Source: CAZRIE01 sp964600075 (GTDB lineage Bacteria; Bacteroidota; Bacteroidia; Flavobacteriales; Flavobacteriaceae). Taken from it: DNA of 6,730 nt. The stretch is from positions 1 to 6,730 of the forward strand of contig CAZRIE010000164.1 of assembly GCA_964600075.1 (NCBI GenBank), in the 5' to 3' direction. Every line of letters starts with the position of its first letter. Within the stretch, counting starts at the first letter, position 1. The translations under genes and the position numbers were made by a program. The notes under the pieces were generated by a model. It saw only the letters and a program-made list of their open reading frames with translations. It was not told where the DNA came from and did not search any database. Below, piece by piece: positions 1 through 5,812 of the stretch.

Positions 1-86
1 CCGTTTTACTAAAATTACAGCGCCTACTTAAGAAATTCAAAAAGTACGTAGATACCAAAAGGTTAAATGCAAACTGTATAGAAATG

Positions 87-117
87 AAAAAGCCCTGACA
101 GGAATATCAGAGCTTTT
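87..117 (-). terminator. rho-independent terminator of the S41 protease gene
   Basis: An inverted repeat pairs AAAAGC-C-CTGA (88-98) with TCAG-A-GCTTTT (107-117), giving a stem of ten base pairs with one C/A mismatch and an 8-base loop. Read on the minus strand it is followed by a run of T residues (complement of the A run at 87-91), and it lies 20 bases past the protease stop codon. The A and T runs on both sides would also let it work for a converging transcript from the left edge. Confidence 0.8.
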
Positions 118-136
118 GGTATACATATAAGTTTTT

Positions 137-2320
137 TTATCCTTTAACGGCCAACTTCCCGTTTTTGATAGTGTTGATTTTCAAATCTTGTAGAACATTA
201 ACGGCCTCTTCGACATAAACATCCTTGGCCAAGCTTTTGTGCCACCGGTCGCGCTTCTCGCGTAGTACCGAATCTTTGGTAAACAACTCTTCTTCATACT
301 TCAAAGATTCAAAAGATAGTTTCGAATCGTAATCTGTAATGGCCTTGAAGTAATCAGACTTTTTCTTATCCTTATCTTCTTCGCTTCTATACTTCTTATA
401 GTTAAGTGAAATTACTGTTTCGTCTTGCTGTGACTTCAACCATTTGGCGTTTTCTTCGATCAACTTAATTTGTGTATTGTTGGCCATTCTTTTGGTACTG
501 TTCTTAATAGTCTGCTCGTAATCGATATAACCAGTCCAAGGCTTGTAATCCGCCGGAGAGATTTTATCCCATTTGAGGGGGTTTGACTGGTCTCTTTCCC
601 CTAAGTCGATATAGCTATACTTGTCCGGCACCACAACATCGCTCTTAACGCCTTCCAATTGGGTCGAGCCGCCGTTGATGCGATAGAATTTTTGGGTGGT
701 CAATTTGATGGCACCTAAATCGCCGTGTTCGTTGCTACGCACGATATTATCTAATGGGATAACGTTCTGAACCGTACCCTTACCAAATGTCTGCTTGCTA
801 CCGATTACGATACCTCTCTTGTAATCTTGCATCGCCGCTGCCAATATCTCGGAAGCCGAAGCGGAAAGCTCGTTCACCAAGATAACCAACGGGCCGTCCC
901 ACTGAATACGTTCGTCTTTATCGTCATAGACATCTTTGCCTTTACCGGAAGAACGCACCTGTACGATAGGACCGTCTTTAATGAACAATCCTGCCATTTC
1001 AACGACGGTTTTTAAAGATCCACCACCATTATCACGAAGATCCAGAATCAGACCTTCGGCGCCTTCTTGCTTCAAACGTTCTACCTCTTTGGCAACATCG
1101 GAAGCCGCATTCCTTTCTGAGTAATCATCAAAATCAACATAAAACTTCGGAAGATCAATCAAACCAAATTTCTGATTGTCCTTTATTATATTTGCCGATT
1201 TCGCAAAAGATTCTTCAAGTTCTACCACATCGCGCATCAAAGCTACTGTTTCCGTCGAACCATCTATTTTTCGGACAGTGAGCTCTACTTGAGTGCCTTT
1301 TGGGCCTTTTATTAACTTAATAGCGTCATCTAACCGCATACCTACAATATTAATAGGGTCTTCACCTTCTTGGCCGACCTTTAGTATTTGGTCACCAACC
1401 TCAAGCTGGCCATCTCGCCAAACTGGACCACCGGAAATGATATCCACTATTTTGGCGCCTTCCGGCTTTTTCTGTAAACGTGCTCCTATGCCTTCGAACT
1501 TACCCGACATGCTCATGTCGAATTTCTCCTTATCGTCGGGGGCGAAATAAAATGTATGTGGATCGAACTCATCAACAATAGTATTGATATATTGTACAAA
1601 CCAATCTTTTCGCTCTAAATCGTTTACGAAATCGAAGAAATCGTCCAATGTTTTGAGCGTAGATTCCCGTGCAGATTTTTCCACCTCTTCAGGAGTCATA
1701 GGCTTTTCGAGAATATCATCCGTTTCTTTTTCAAGGAGAGTTTCGCTGACCTCGCCATTTTCTATGGTTTTCTTGACCTCAGTAGTTTTTTCAATTCTTC
1801 TCATCTTGGAATCGTACGTGCCTAAAGTTGCGTATTTAAGCTGTTGTCTCCACCTTTCCCTTAGTTCCTTTTTACTGGCCGCAAAAGGCATTTCCTCATA
1901 CATGATGTTGATACTTTCGTTTTGCGAATAGTCAAAGGGGTTGTCAAGAACCTCTTTATAGATACTCTTGGCATCGCCCATTCTCAGCATTAATCTATCA
2001 TAGACTAAATTGAAAAATGAGATGTCAGTACTCTTGATCTGATCGTCTAACTGGAATTTATACTGCTCGAATTCCTTGATATCCTCTTCTAAAAAATAGC
2101 GTTTGGTAGGGTCGATTACGTCGATGAAATCTTCGAAAACACTGACTGAAAAATCATCGTCGATATTTTTGGGCTCGTAATGGCCCTTTTGCAGAACATA
2201 GGTAATAAGGTCCAATAATAATTTATCTCTATCGTCATTTTCAAAAGACTTATTAGTAAAACCACAAGAGGCAACGGAGATGAGTATTACACCAAGAACG
2301 TAGGCGAGATTTCGTTTCAT
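137..2320 (-). CDS. prc: carboxy-terminal processing (tail-specific) protease, lipoprotein, S41A family
   Basis: 727-residue periplasmic serine protease of the Tsp/Prc type, which in this family degrades or trims envelope proteins from their C-termini. Residues 1-19 form a lipoprotein signal: basic start, hydrophobic core, then VAS-C19-G, so the mature enzyme should be membrane-anchored. An N-terminal Tsp domain (about 30-250) leads to DPHTFYFAP (253-261), then a PDZ domain (about 265-352, with GIGARL at 277-282). The S41 core has LRDNGGG (428-434), SASASE (486-491; nucleophile S488 by comparison with E. coli Prc), D499, and TFGKGTVQ with general base K514 and Q518. The Ser-Lys spacing is one residue longer than I recall for E. 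coli. A charged C-terminal Tsp domain follows (about 570-727). Length fits the family. The start is the ATG directly ahead of the signal peptide. It stands alone, divergent from surE. Catalytic residues are intact. Confidence 0.95.
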   Translation of the reverse strand: MKRNLAYVLGVILISVASCGFTNKSFENDDRDKLLLDLITYVLQKGHYEPKNIDDDFSVSVFEDFIDVIDPTKRYFLEEDIKEFEQYKFQLDDQIKSTDISFFNLVYDRLMLRMGDAKSIYKEVLDNPFDYSQNESINIMYEEMPFAASKKELRERWRQQLKYATLGTYDSKMRRIEKTTEVKKTIENGEVSETLLEKETDDILEKPMTPEEVEKSARESTLKTLDDFFDFVNDLERKDWFVQYINTIVDEFDPHTFYFAPDDKEKFDMSMSGKFEGIGARLQKKPEGAKIVDIISGGPVWRDGQLEVGDQILKVGQEGEDPINIVGMRLDDAIKLIKGPKGTQVELTVRKIDGSTETVALMRDVVELEESFAKSANIIKDNQKFGLIDLPKFYVDFDDYSERNAASDVAKEVERLKQEGAEGLILDLRDNGGGSLKTVVEMAGLFIKDGPIVQVRSSGKGKDVYDDKDERIQWDGPLVILVNELSASASEILAAAMQDYKRGIVIGSKQTFGKGTVQNVIPLDNIVRSNEHGDLGAIKLTTQKFYRINGGSTQLEGVKSDVVVPDKYSYIDLGERDQSNPLKWDKISPADYKPWTGYIDYEQTIKNSTKRMANNTQIKLIEENAKWLKSQQDETVISLNYKKYRSEEDKDKKKSDYFKAITDYDSKLSFESLKYEEELFTKDSVLREKRDRWHKSLAKDVYVEEAVNVLQDLKINTIKNGKLAVKG

Positions 2321-2456
2321 ATAAAATTAAATTTCGAAGTTTTTAAGTGCCGAACATTTTAACGTGTCGGGTTTCTGTACTTAAATGTATTGAGTTCCCT
2401 AAGATACTGAAAAAACCATGCCACTCTTGAGCAATGACATTAATATTTTGTTAAAC

Positions 2457-2493
2457 GAACGTAGGCCGATATGTTCTGTAAAACGTATTTTTG
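2457..2493 (+). promoter_or_regulatory. candidate Bacteroidota-type promoter for surE
   Basis: TATTTTTG at 2486-2493 matches the Bacteroidota -7 consensus TAnnTTTG exactly, and a TTTG lies upstream at 2457-2460. The gap between them is 25 bases, longer than the usual figure near 19, so the -33 assignment is weak. Transcription would start only about 10 bases before the surE ATG at 2512. No Shine-Dalgarno sequence is visible, which is normal for this phylum. I found no comparable consensus match facing the protease gene in the same 191-bp interval. Confidence 0.35.
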
Positions 2494-2511
2494 TGGTAGA
2501 AAGTATCTCTC

Positions 2512-3285
2512 ATGAAAAAACCTTTGATTTTGGTAACCAACGATGATGGCATTACAGCTCCTGGACTTCGCGCCTTGATTCGTTACATGAAAGAATTGGG
2601 CGATGTTGTAGTCGTTGCGCCCGATAGCCCGCAATCGGGGAAAGGCCATGCTATTACCCTTGACAACACTTTGTTTTCCGCAAAACTGGTTGTCGATAAA
2701 GAAAATGGAGCGGACGAGGAATATAGTTGTAGTGGTACGCCAGCGGATTGTGTAAAATTGGCGCTTCAAGAACTTCTGAAAAGGAAACCCGATCTTTGTG
2801 TAAGTGGTATCAATCATGGATCGAATTCATCGATTAACGTGATTTACTCGGGTACCATGAGTGCAGCCATTGAAGCCGGCATTGAAGGGATACCTTCCAT
2901 CGGATTTTCATTATGCGATTATTCTTGGAAAGCTGATTTCGAACCTGCCGGCGACGCCATTAAGACGATTGTGAAAAAAGCATTGGAAAACGGTATTCCC
3001 AAAGGCGTAGTATTCAATGTCAACATCCCCAAAGCTTCTAAAACGGAGTTAAAGGGAATTAAGATTTGCCGACAGGCACGTGCAAATTGGAAGGAGAAAT
3101 TCGACAAACGGAAGAGCCCTGCGGGCAAAGATTATTATTGGCTCACCGGTGAATTCGAATTATTGGACAAAGGGGAGGACACCGATGAATGGGCCTTGGC
3201 ACATAATTACATTTCGATAGTGCCTACGCAGTTCGACTTGACGGCACACTACGCTATTCAGGGGTTGAACGGCTGGGAGCTTTAA
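2512..3285 (+). CDS. surE: 5'/3'-nucleotidase SurE
   Basis: 257-residue metal-dependent cytoplasmic phosphatase that removes phosphate from nucleoside 5'- and 3'-monophosphates; the family is linked to stationary-phase survival. The N-terminus holds the signature LVTNDDGITAPGL (7-19), with metal ligands D11 and D12. Further family landmarks are S42 in QSGKGHAIT (41-49), GTPADCVKLAL (75-85), SGINHGSN with ligand N101 (98-105), and YSGTMSAAIEA (112-122). All expected active-site residues are present and the length is typical. The ATG at 2512 places NDDG at the usual distance from the N-terminus. The TAA stop at 3283-3285 lies inside the palindrome CTTTAAAG, directly before a repeat-rich stretch that separates it from the following genes. 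The function is well supported; the physiological role here is inferred from the family. Confidence 0.96.
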   Translation: MKKPLILVTNDDGITAPGLRALIRYMKELGDVVVVAPDSPQSGKGHAITLDNTLFSAKLVVDKENGADEEYSCSGTPADCVKLALQELLKRKPDLCVSGINHGSNSSINVIYSGTMSAAIEAGIEGIPSIGFSLCDYSWKADFEPAGDAIKTIVKKALENGIPKGVVFNVNIPKASKTELKGIKICRQARANWKEKFDKRKSPAGKDYYWLTGEFELLDKGEDTDEWALAHNYISIVPTQFDLTAHYAIQGLNGWEL

Positions 3286-3286
3286 A

Positions 3287-3364
3287 GTACAAGTACAAGT
3301 TAAAAAAAGTAAACAGTGAACTAAGCAAGAAATAACCGATAAACTTTTTGAACTTGAACTTGAA
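3287..3364. repeat. empty long inverted repeat (hairpin) between surE and the membrane protein gene
   Basis: The left arm (3285-3310) begins with AAGTAC twice followed by AAGTT, then a run of A. The right arm (3341-3364) carries TTGAAC twice followed by TTGAA, preceded by ACTTTTT. Reverse-complemented, the right arm matches the left at 14 of 17 positions (3288-3304 against 3348-3364), and the A run can pair with the T run if one base is bulged. The loop is about 30 bases and contains no gene. It could be a small non-autonomous palindromic repeat, an RNA processing site, or a weak attenuator. It resembles the ends of the four-helix-bundle unit downstream. Confidence 0.7.
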
Positions 3365-3365
3365 A

Positions 3366-3650
3366 ATGAATACCAAAAAAGAGCTTTTAATTGGATTTGC
3401 AGTAGGCATCATTGCCAATATTATCGGTACATTACTATACATTTTACTGTTCTCTGATTTTGGTATTGTAGAAACTTTCGAAGCATCGGTGCAGCAAGGT
3501 CATGTAGGAAGTCTTTTGGCCCTTGGTGCAATATTGAACTTGATTGCTTTTTTTGCATTTCTAAAAATCCGCCGGGATCAACGTGCAAAAGGGGTCTTAA
3601 TTGCCACGATTTTGACAGCGATGGTTATCCTATATTACAAGGTCTTTTAA
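3366..3650 (+). CDS. small three-helix membrane protein, function unknown
   Basis: 94 residues starting from the ATG at 3366. An upstream in-frame TTG at 3348 would add six residues (Leu-Asn repeats) encoded wholly by the TTGAAC repeat, so I reject it. Three hydrophobic segments are visible: about 7-29, 48-67 and 76-91. The segments are separated by an acidic stretch (31-40, DFGIVETFEA) and a basic loop (69-75, RRDQRAK), so that loop is probably cytoplasmic. No enzyme motif or signal peptidase site is recognisable. The 5' end lies right behind the surE-side hairpin. The stop codon, within CTTTTAAAG, directly abuts the four-helix-bundle unit; without that unit the stop would sit 2 bases before lpxB. 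From memory, flavobacterial surE-lpxB loci often carry such a small membrane protein, but I cannot confirm this here. A real gene is likely; its role is unknown. Confidence 0.8.
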   Translation: MNTKKELLIGFAVGIIANIIGTLLYILLFSDFGIVETFEASVQQGHVGSLLALGAILNLIAFFAFLKIRRDQRAKGVLIATILTAMVILYYKVF

Positions 3651-3652
3651 AG
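3646..3652. repeat. TTTAAAG direct repeat, left copy (possible target duplication)
   Basis: TTTAAAG here, overlapping the membrane protein gene stop codon, recurs at 4104-4110 immediately before the lpxB ATG. The two copies bracket the four-helix-bundle unit. The same heptamer is also present at 3281-3287 over the surE stop codon. The sequence is short, AT-rich and part of the palindrome CTTTAAAG, so chance similarity is possible. Confidence 0.4.
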
Positions 3653-3654
3653 TA

Positions 3655-4041
3655 ATGCGCAAGTACAGGTTCAAACCCAAAACTTATTTCGTTAAAGGAG
3701 AAAAGTATGATTTACAAGATAGCTTGGTAGAATTTGACGCAAATTCAGCATTACTTTGCAAAGACTTACCGAATGATATGATTGGCGTATATTATGCAAA
3801 TCAACTACTACGGTCAGGTGTCAGTTCTGCATTAAATTTCGGCGAAGCATAAGGCACAAATTAAGATAGAGATCACGTAAATAAAGCGGGCATAAAGCCT
3901 AAAGGAACTAAAAACTCTAGGGTCAACCTCAAAACACTGAGAAAGGTAAATTATAGCGATAAATCGAAAATTTCCGAACTATTGGGTGAGGTAGAACAAC
4001 GCATAAAAATAATTGCAACAATTATCAAAAATAAAAAGTAG
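3655..4041 (+). pseudogene. four-helix-bundle (S23 / 23S rRNA intervening-sequence type) protein, decayed
   Basis: The first 65 codons are open and carry the family pattern: KYDLQDSLVEF (codons 18-28), LPNDM, then YYANQLLRSGVSSALNFGEA (46-65). A TAA at 3850-3852 interrupts where homologues have GEAQGTN (CAA to TAA fits), and a second TAA follows at 3862-3864. Beyond them the same frame continues with DHVNKAGI. SLKELK is found shifted by +1 at 3896-3913. The original frame then resumes with SRVNLKTLRKVNYSDKSK and ends in ELLGEVEQRIKIIATIIKNKK and TAG at 4039-4041. This gives 128 codons, the normal family length. Two nonsense mutations plus a compensating pair of indels indicate a pseudogene rather than a sequencing error. 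The first residues (MRKYRFKPK) come from the flanking repeat, so the ancestral start is uncertain. The family is all-helical, relates to Avd of diversity-generating retroelements, and has unclear function. A 65-residue fragment might still be made. Confidence 0.85.
3657..3673 (+). repeat. left inverted repeat of the four-helix-bundle unit
   Basis: GCGCAAGTACAGGTTCA. It pairs as an inverted repeat with 4081-4097 (14 of 17 positions) and contains the same AAGTAC core as the hairpin at 3285-3300. It overlaps the first codons of the four-helix-bundle pseudogene. Confidence 0.65.
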
Positions 4042-4080
4042 CGATACATTAAATCTACCTATTGACAGGATAGACAATTT

Positions 4081-4097
4081 TGAGCTTGTAATTGCGC
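4081..4097 (-). repeat. right inverted repeat of the four-helix-bundle unit
   Basis: TGAGCTTGTAATTGCGC. Its reverse complement matches 3657-3673 at 14 of 17 positions. The adjoining bases (4097-4110) also form a 13-of-14 inverted match to 3280-3293 at the surE stop codon, tying all the repeat copies in this interval into one family. The stretch from 4042 to the lpxB start holds no gene beyond this repeat. Confidence 0.65.
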
Positions 4098-4103
4098 TTG
4101 AAC

Positions 4104-4110
4104 TTTAAAG
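4104..4110. repeat. TTTAAAG direct repeat, right copy
   Basis: Second copy of the heptamer at 3646-3652, ending at the base directly before the lpxB ATG. See the left copy for the target-duplication reading and its limits. Confidence 0.4.
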
Positions 4111-5223
4111 ATGAAATATTACATCATTGCCGGCGAAGCCTCTGGAGACCTACACGGATCCAATCTTATCAAAGCCCTTAAGGCCAAAGATGAACATGCC
4201 GACATTCGATGCTGGGGCGGCGACCTAATGGAGCAAGCCGGAGGAAACTTAGCGAAACATTATAAGGAAATGGCCTTTATGGGCTTTTTAGAAGTCTTAT
4301 TGAACCTCCATACAATTTCAAAAGCCATTAAGTTCTGCAAAATCGATATTCAAAAATTCAATCCTGATGTTATTGTTTTTATCGATTATTCCGGCTTTAA
4401 TCTTCGAATTGCCAAATGGGCCAAAGAAAAGAGCTTTACGACCAATTATTACATTTCTCCGCAAATCTGGGCTTCACGGGAAGGCCGCATAAAAGATATC
4501 AAGCGTGATATCGATGCGATGTACGTTATTCTTCCTTTCGAAAAGGAATTTTATAAAAAAAACCATGGGTTTACGGTGCATTTTGTAGGTCATCCGTTAA
4601 TCGATGCCATTGGCAACAAAACGCCTATAAACGAAAAAATATTTCGTGAAGAAAACCAGCTTGATTTCGAAAAACCTATTATTGCCTTATTGCCAGGCAG
4701 CCGAAAACAAGAGGTGCAAAAAATGCTTACGCTCATGCTTTCGGTAATCACCGATTTTCCGGAATATGTGTTCGTAATTGCCGGTGCACCCAGTCTTGAA
4801 CGTGATTTTTATACTTCATTTCTTGATAATCCGAACGTGGGGTTTGTCTCAAACAAGACCTATGATCTCTTGAGTATGTCTTGCGCAGCTCTGGTCACCA
4901 GTGGTACTGCAACATTGGAGGCGGCTATCTTCAAGGTGCCCCAAGTCGTTTGTTATCGAGCCAATTGGTTATCGTATCAAATTGCCAAACGCATTATAAC
5001 GTTACAATACATTTCATTGGTCAACCTAATAATGGGCAAAGAGGTTGTAAAGGAATTGATACAGGGAGATTTGACTACTAAAAACCTAAAAACAGAGCTT
5101 CTCAAAATACTTGATGGACCCATTCGCAAAGCTCAATTCGAAAGCTATTACGAACTTGAAAAAAAGCTGGGGGGTAAGGGGGCCAGTGAGAACGCGGCCG
5201 CACGTATCGTAGAAAATGCTTAA
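4111..5223 (+). CDS. lpxB: lipid-A-disaccharide synthase (GT19)
   Basis: 370-residue peripheral inner-membrane glycosyltransferase that joins UDP-diacylglucosamine and lipid X into the lipid A disaccharide, releasing UDP, in the Raetz pathway. Family landmarks in order: AGEASGDLHG (7-16) at the very start; MGFLEVL (57-63), the hydrophobic membrane/acyl-binding region; IDYSGFN (91-97) with D92 at the place of the catalytic Asp98 of E. coli; SPQIWASR (116-123); VGHPL (159-163); LLPGSRKQEV (193-202); SGTATLE (264-270) and ISLVNLI (301-307), where many homologues have LPN, so a Val replaces the usual Pro. Length is typical and nothing is broken. The ATG at 4111 leaves AGEASGD at its normal distance from the N-terminus. 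It heads a tight plus-strand group with the NlpC/P60 and comEC genes. Upstream spacing seems to have been enlarged by the repeat unit, so expression may now depend on read-through. Confidence 0.96.
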   Translation: MKYYIIAGEASGDLHGSNLIKALKAKDEHADIRCWGGDLMEQAGGNLAKHYKEMAFMGFLEVLLNLHTISKAIKFCKIDIQKFNPDVIVFIDYSGFNLRIAKWAKEKSFTTNYYISPQIWASREGRIKDIKRDIDAMYVILPFEKEFYKKNHGFTVHFVGHPLIDAIGNKTPINEKIFREENQLDFEKPIIALLPGSRKQEVQKMLTLMLSVITDFPEYVFVIAGAPSLERDFYTSFLDNPNVGFVSNKTYDLLSMSCAALVTSGTATLEAAIFKVPQVVCYRANWLSYQIAKRIITLQYISLVNLIMGKEVVKELIQGDLTTKNLKTELLKILDGPIRKAQFESYYELEKKLGGKGASENAAARIVENA

Positions 5224-5259
5224 TTTTGATATACAAGTGGACTAATTATTCCTTGGGTT

Positions 5260-5811
5260 ATGCGTAAAACCTTCTATTTCTTACTAGTGTTTTTGGTTGC
5301 GAGTTGTGGTGTTTCAAAGAAGAAAACTACCTACAGCAAAACGCGAAAAGTAACCGTTTTGGCTAAAAAGAGCGATAATCCTAAAAAAGAAACTACTTCT
5401 GTTAAAAAAGTTCGCACCTCAAAGCGAACTAAAGCCGACGACATTATTCATTCTGCCTTACAGTTTTCAGGGGTGCGCTATAAATTTGGCGGTACCACAA
5501 AAAGGGGTATGGACTGTTCGGGTCTGCTTTACATAGCTTTTGGTGAAAACGATGTGAAACTGCCCAGAACATCGTATCACATGGCAGAAGAAGGCAAACG
5601 TGTGCGTATTGGTGATGTAACCAAAGGGGATCTGCTTTTTTTTAGGACCAGTAGGCGCAGCAAGCGGATCAACCACGTAGGCATGGTAGTAGCCGTTGAA
5701 AATAACGAGATAAAATTCGTTCATGCCTCATCTTCGCGAGGCGTTATCGTTTCTTCTTTACGCGAAGGGTATTGGAACAGTGCCTTTATAAGGGCCACTA
5801 GGATACTTTGA
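5260..5811 (+). CDS. lipoprotein NlpC/P60 (C40) peptidase, probable peptidoglycan hydrolase
   Basis: 183 residues. Residues 1-16 are a lipoprotein signal (MRK, hydrophobic core, VAS-C16-G), so the mature protein is lipid-anchored in the envelope. A lysine- and serine/threonine-rich linker (about 18-58) joins it to an NlpC/P60 domain (59-183). The papain-like active site is complete: C86 in MDCSGL (84-89), H139 in NHVGMV (138-143) and H155 in FVHASSSRGV (153-162). YKFGG (74-78), LPRTSYHMAEEG (101-112) and KGDLLFF (122-128) are typical of the fold. Family members cleave stem-peptide bonds such as D-Glu to diamino acid; the exact substrate is not shown by sequence. The start 36 bases after lpxB and the single base before comEC suggest co-transcription. 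Spr/MepS-like lipoproteins are the closest functional analogy. Confidence 0.93.
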   Translation: MRKTFYFLLVFLVASCGVSKKKTTYSKTRKVTVLAKKSDNPKKETTSVKKVRTSKRTKADDIIHSALQFSGVRYKFGGTTKRGMDCSGLLYIAFGENDVKLPRTSYHMAEEGKRVRIGDVTKGDLLFFRTSRRSKRINHVGMVVAVENNEIKFVHASSSRGVIVSSLREGYWNSAFIRATRIL

Positions 5812-5812
5812 A

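Larger units (their letters stand above)
3653..4110. mobile_element. putative small mobile unit: inverted ends enclosing a dead four-helix-bundle gene
   Basis: About 458 bp between the membrane protein gene and lpxB. Just inside the borders lie inverted repeats: 3657-3673 and 4081-4097 match at 14 of 17 positions when one is reverse-complemented (shared pattern GCGCAA-n-TACA-n-G-n-TCA). The borders carry the direct repeat TTTAAAG (3646-3652, 4104-4110). Excision to a single TTTAAAG copy would restore a stop codon followed by AG and the lpxB ATG, an operon-like 2-base spacing. The only content is the decayed S23-type gene, which is the protein family carried by 23S rRNA intervening sequences; those also have complementary ends. 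No transposase is present. That it is mobile is inference. Confidence 0.4.

Noticed and set aside
3..98. Plus-strand open frame without a start, ending at TGA 96-98
   Set aside because: It could be the tail of a converging gene entering from the left, but its stop falls inside the terminator stem, the translation is unremarkable and basic, and about 30 codons are too few to judge.
827..1931. Several plus-strand open frames inside the protease gene
   Set aside because: All are antisense to conserved S41 protease, PDZ or N-terminal domain sequence and have low-complexity or unrecognisable translations.
2440..2817. Minus-strand open frame of 125 codons over the surE start and intergenic region
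   Set aside because: It overlaps the conserved N-terminal half of surE and shows no family motif; it is a shadow frame.
3285..3364. CRISPR-like short repeats
   Set aside because: The hexamer copies are contiguous rather than separated by spacers, the two groups are inverted rather than direct, and there are no cas genes.
3348..3365. TTG start six codons upstream for the membrane protein
   Set aside because: The added residues are encoded entirely by the TTGAAC repeat, and an ATG with a normal membrane-protein N-terminus follows at 3366.
3655..4041. Avd gene of a diversity-generating retroelement
   Set aside because: Avd belongs to the same fold family, but there is no reverse transcriptase, template repeat or variable repeat in the window, and the sequence fits the S23/IVS group better.
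4062..4092. TTGACA followed 19 bases later by TGTAAT, like an E. coli sigma70 promoter before lpxB
   Set aside because: The spacing is off, Bacteroidota primary sigma factors use a different consensus, and the downstream part lies within the repeat arm.
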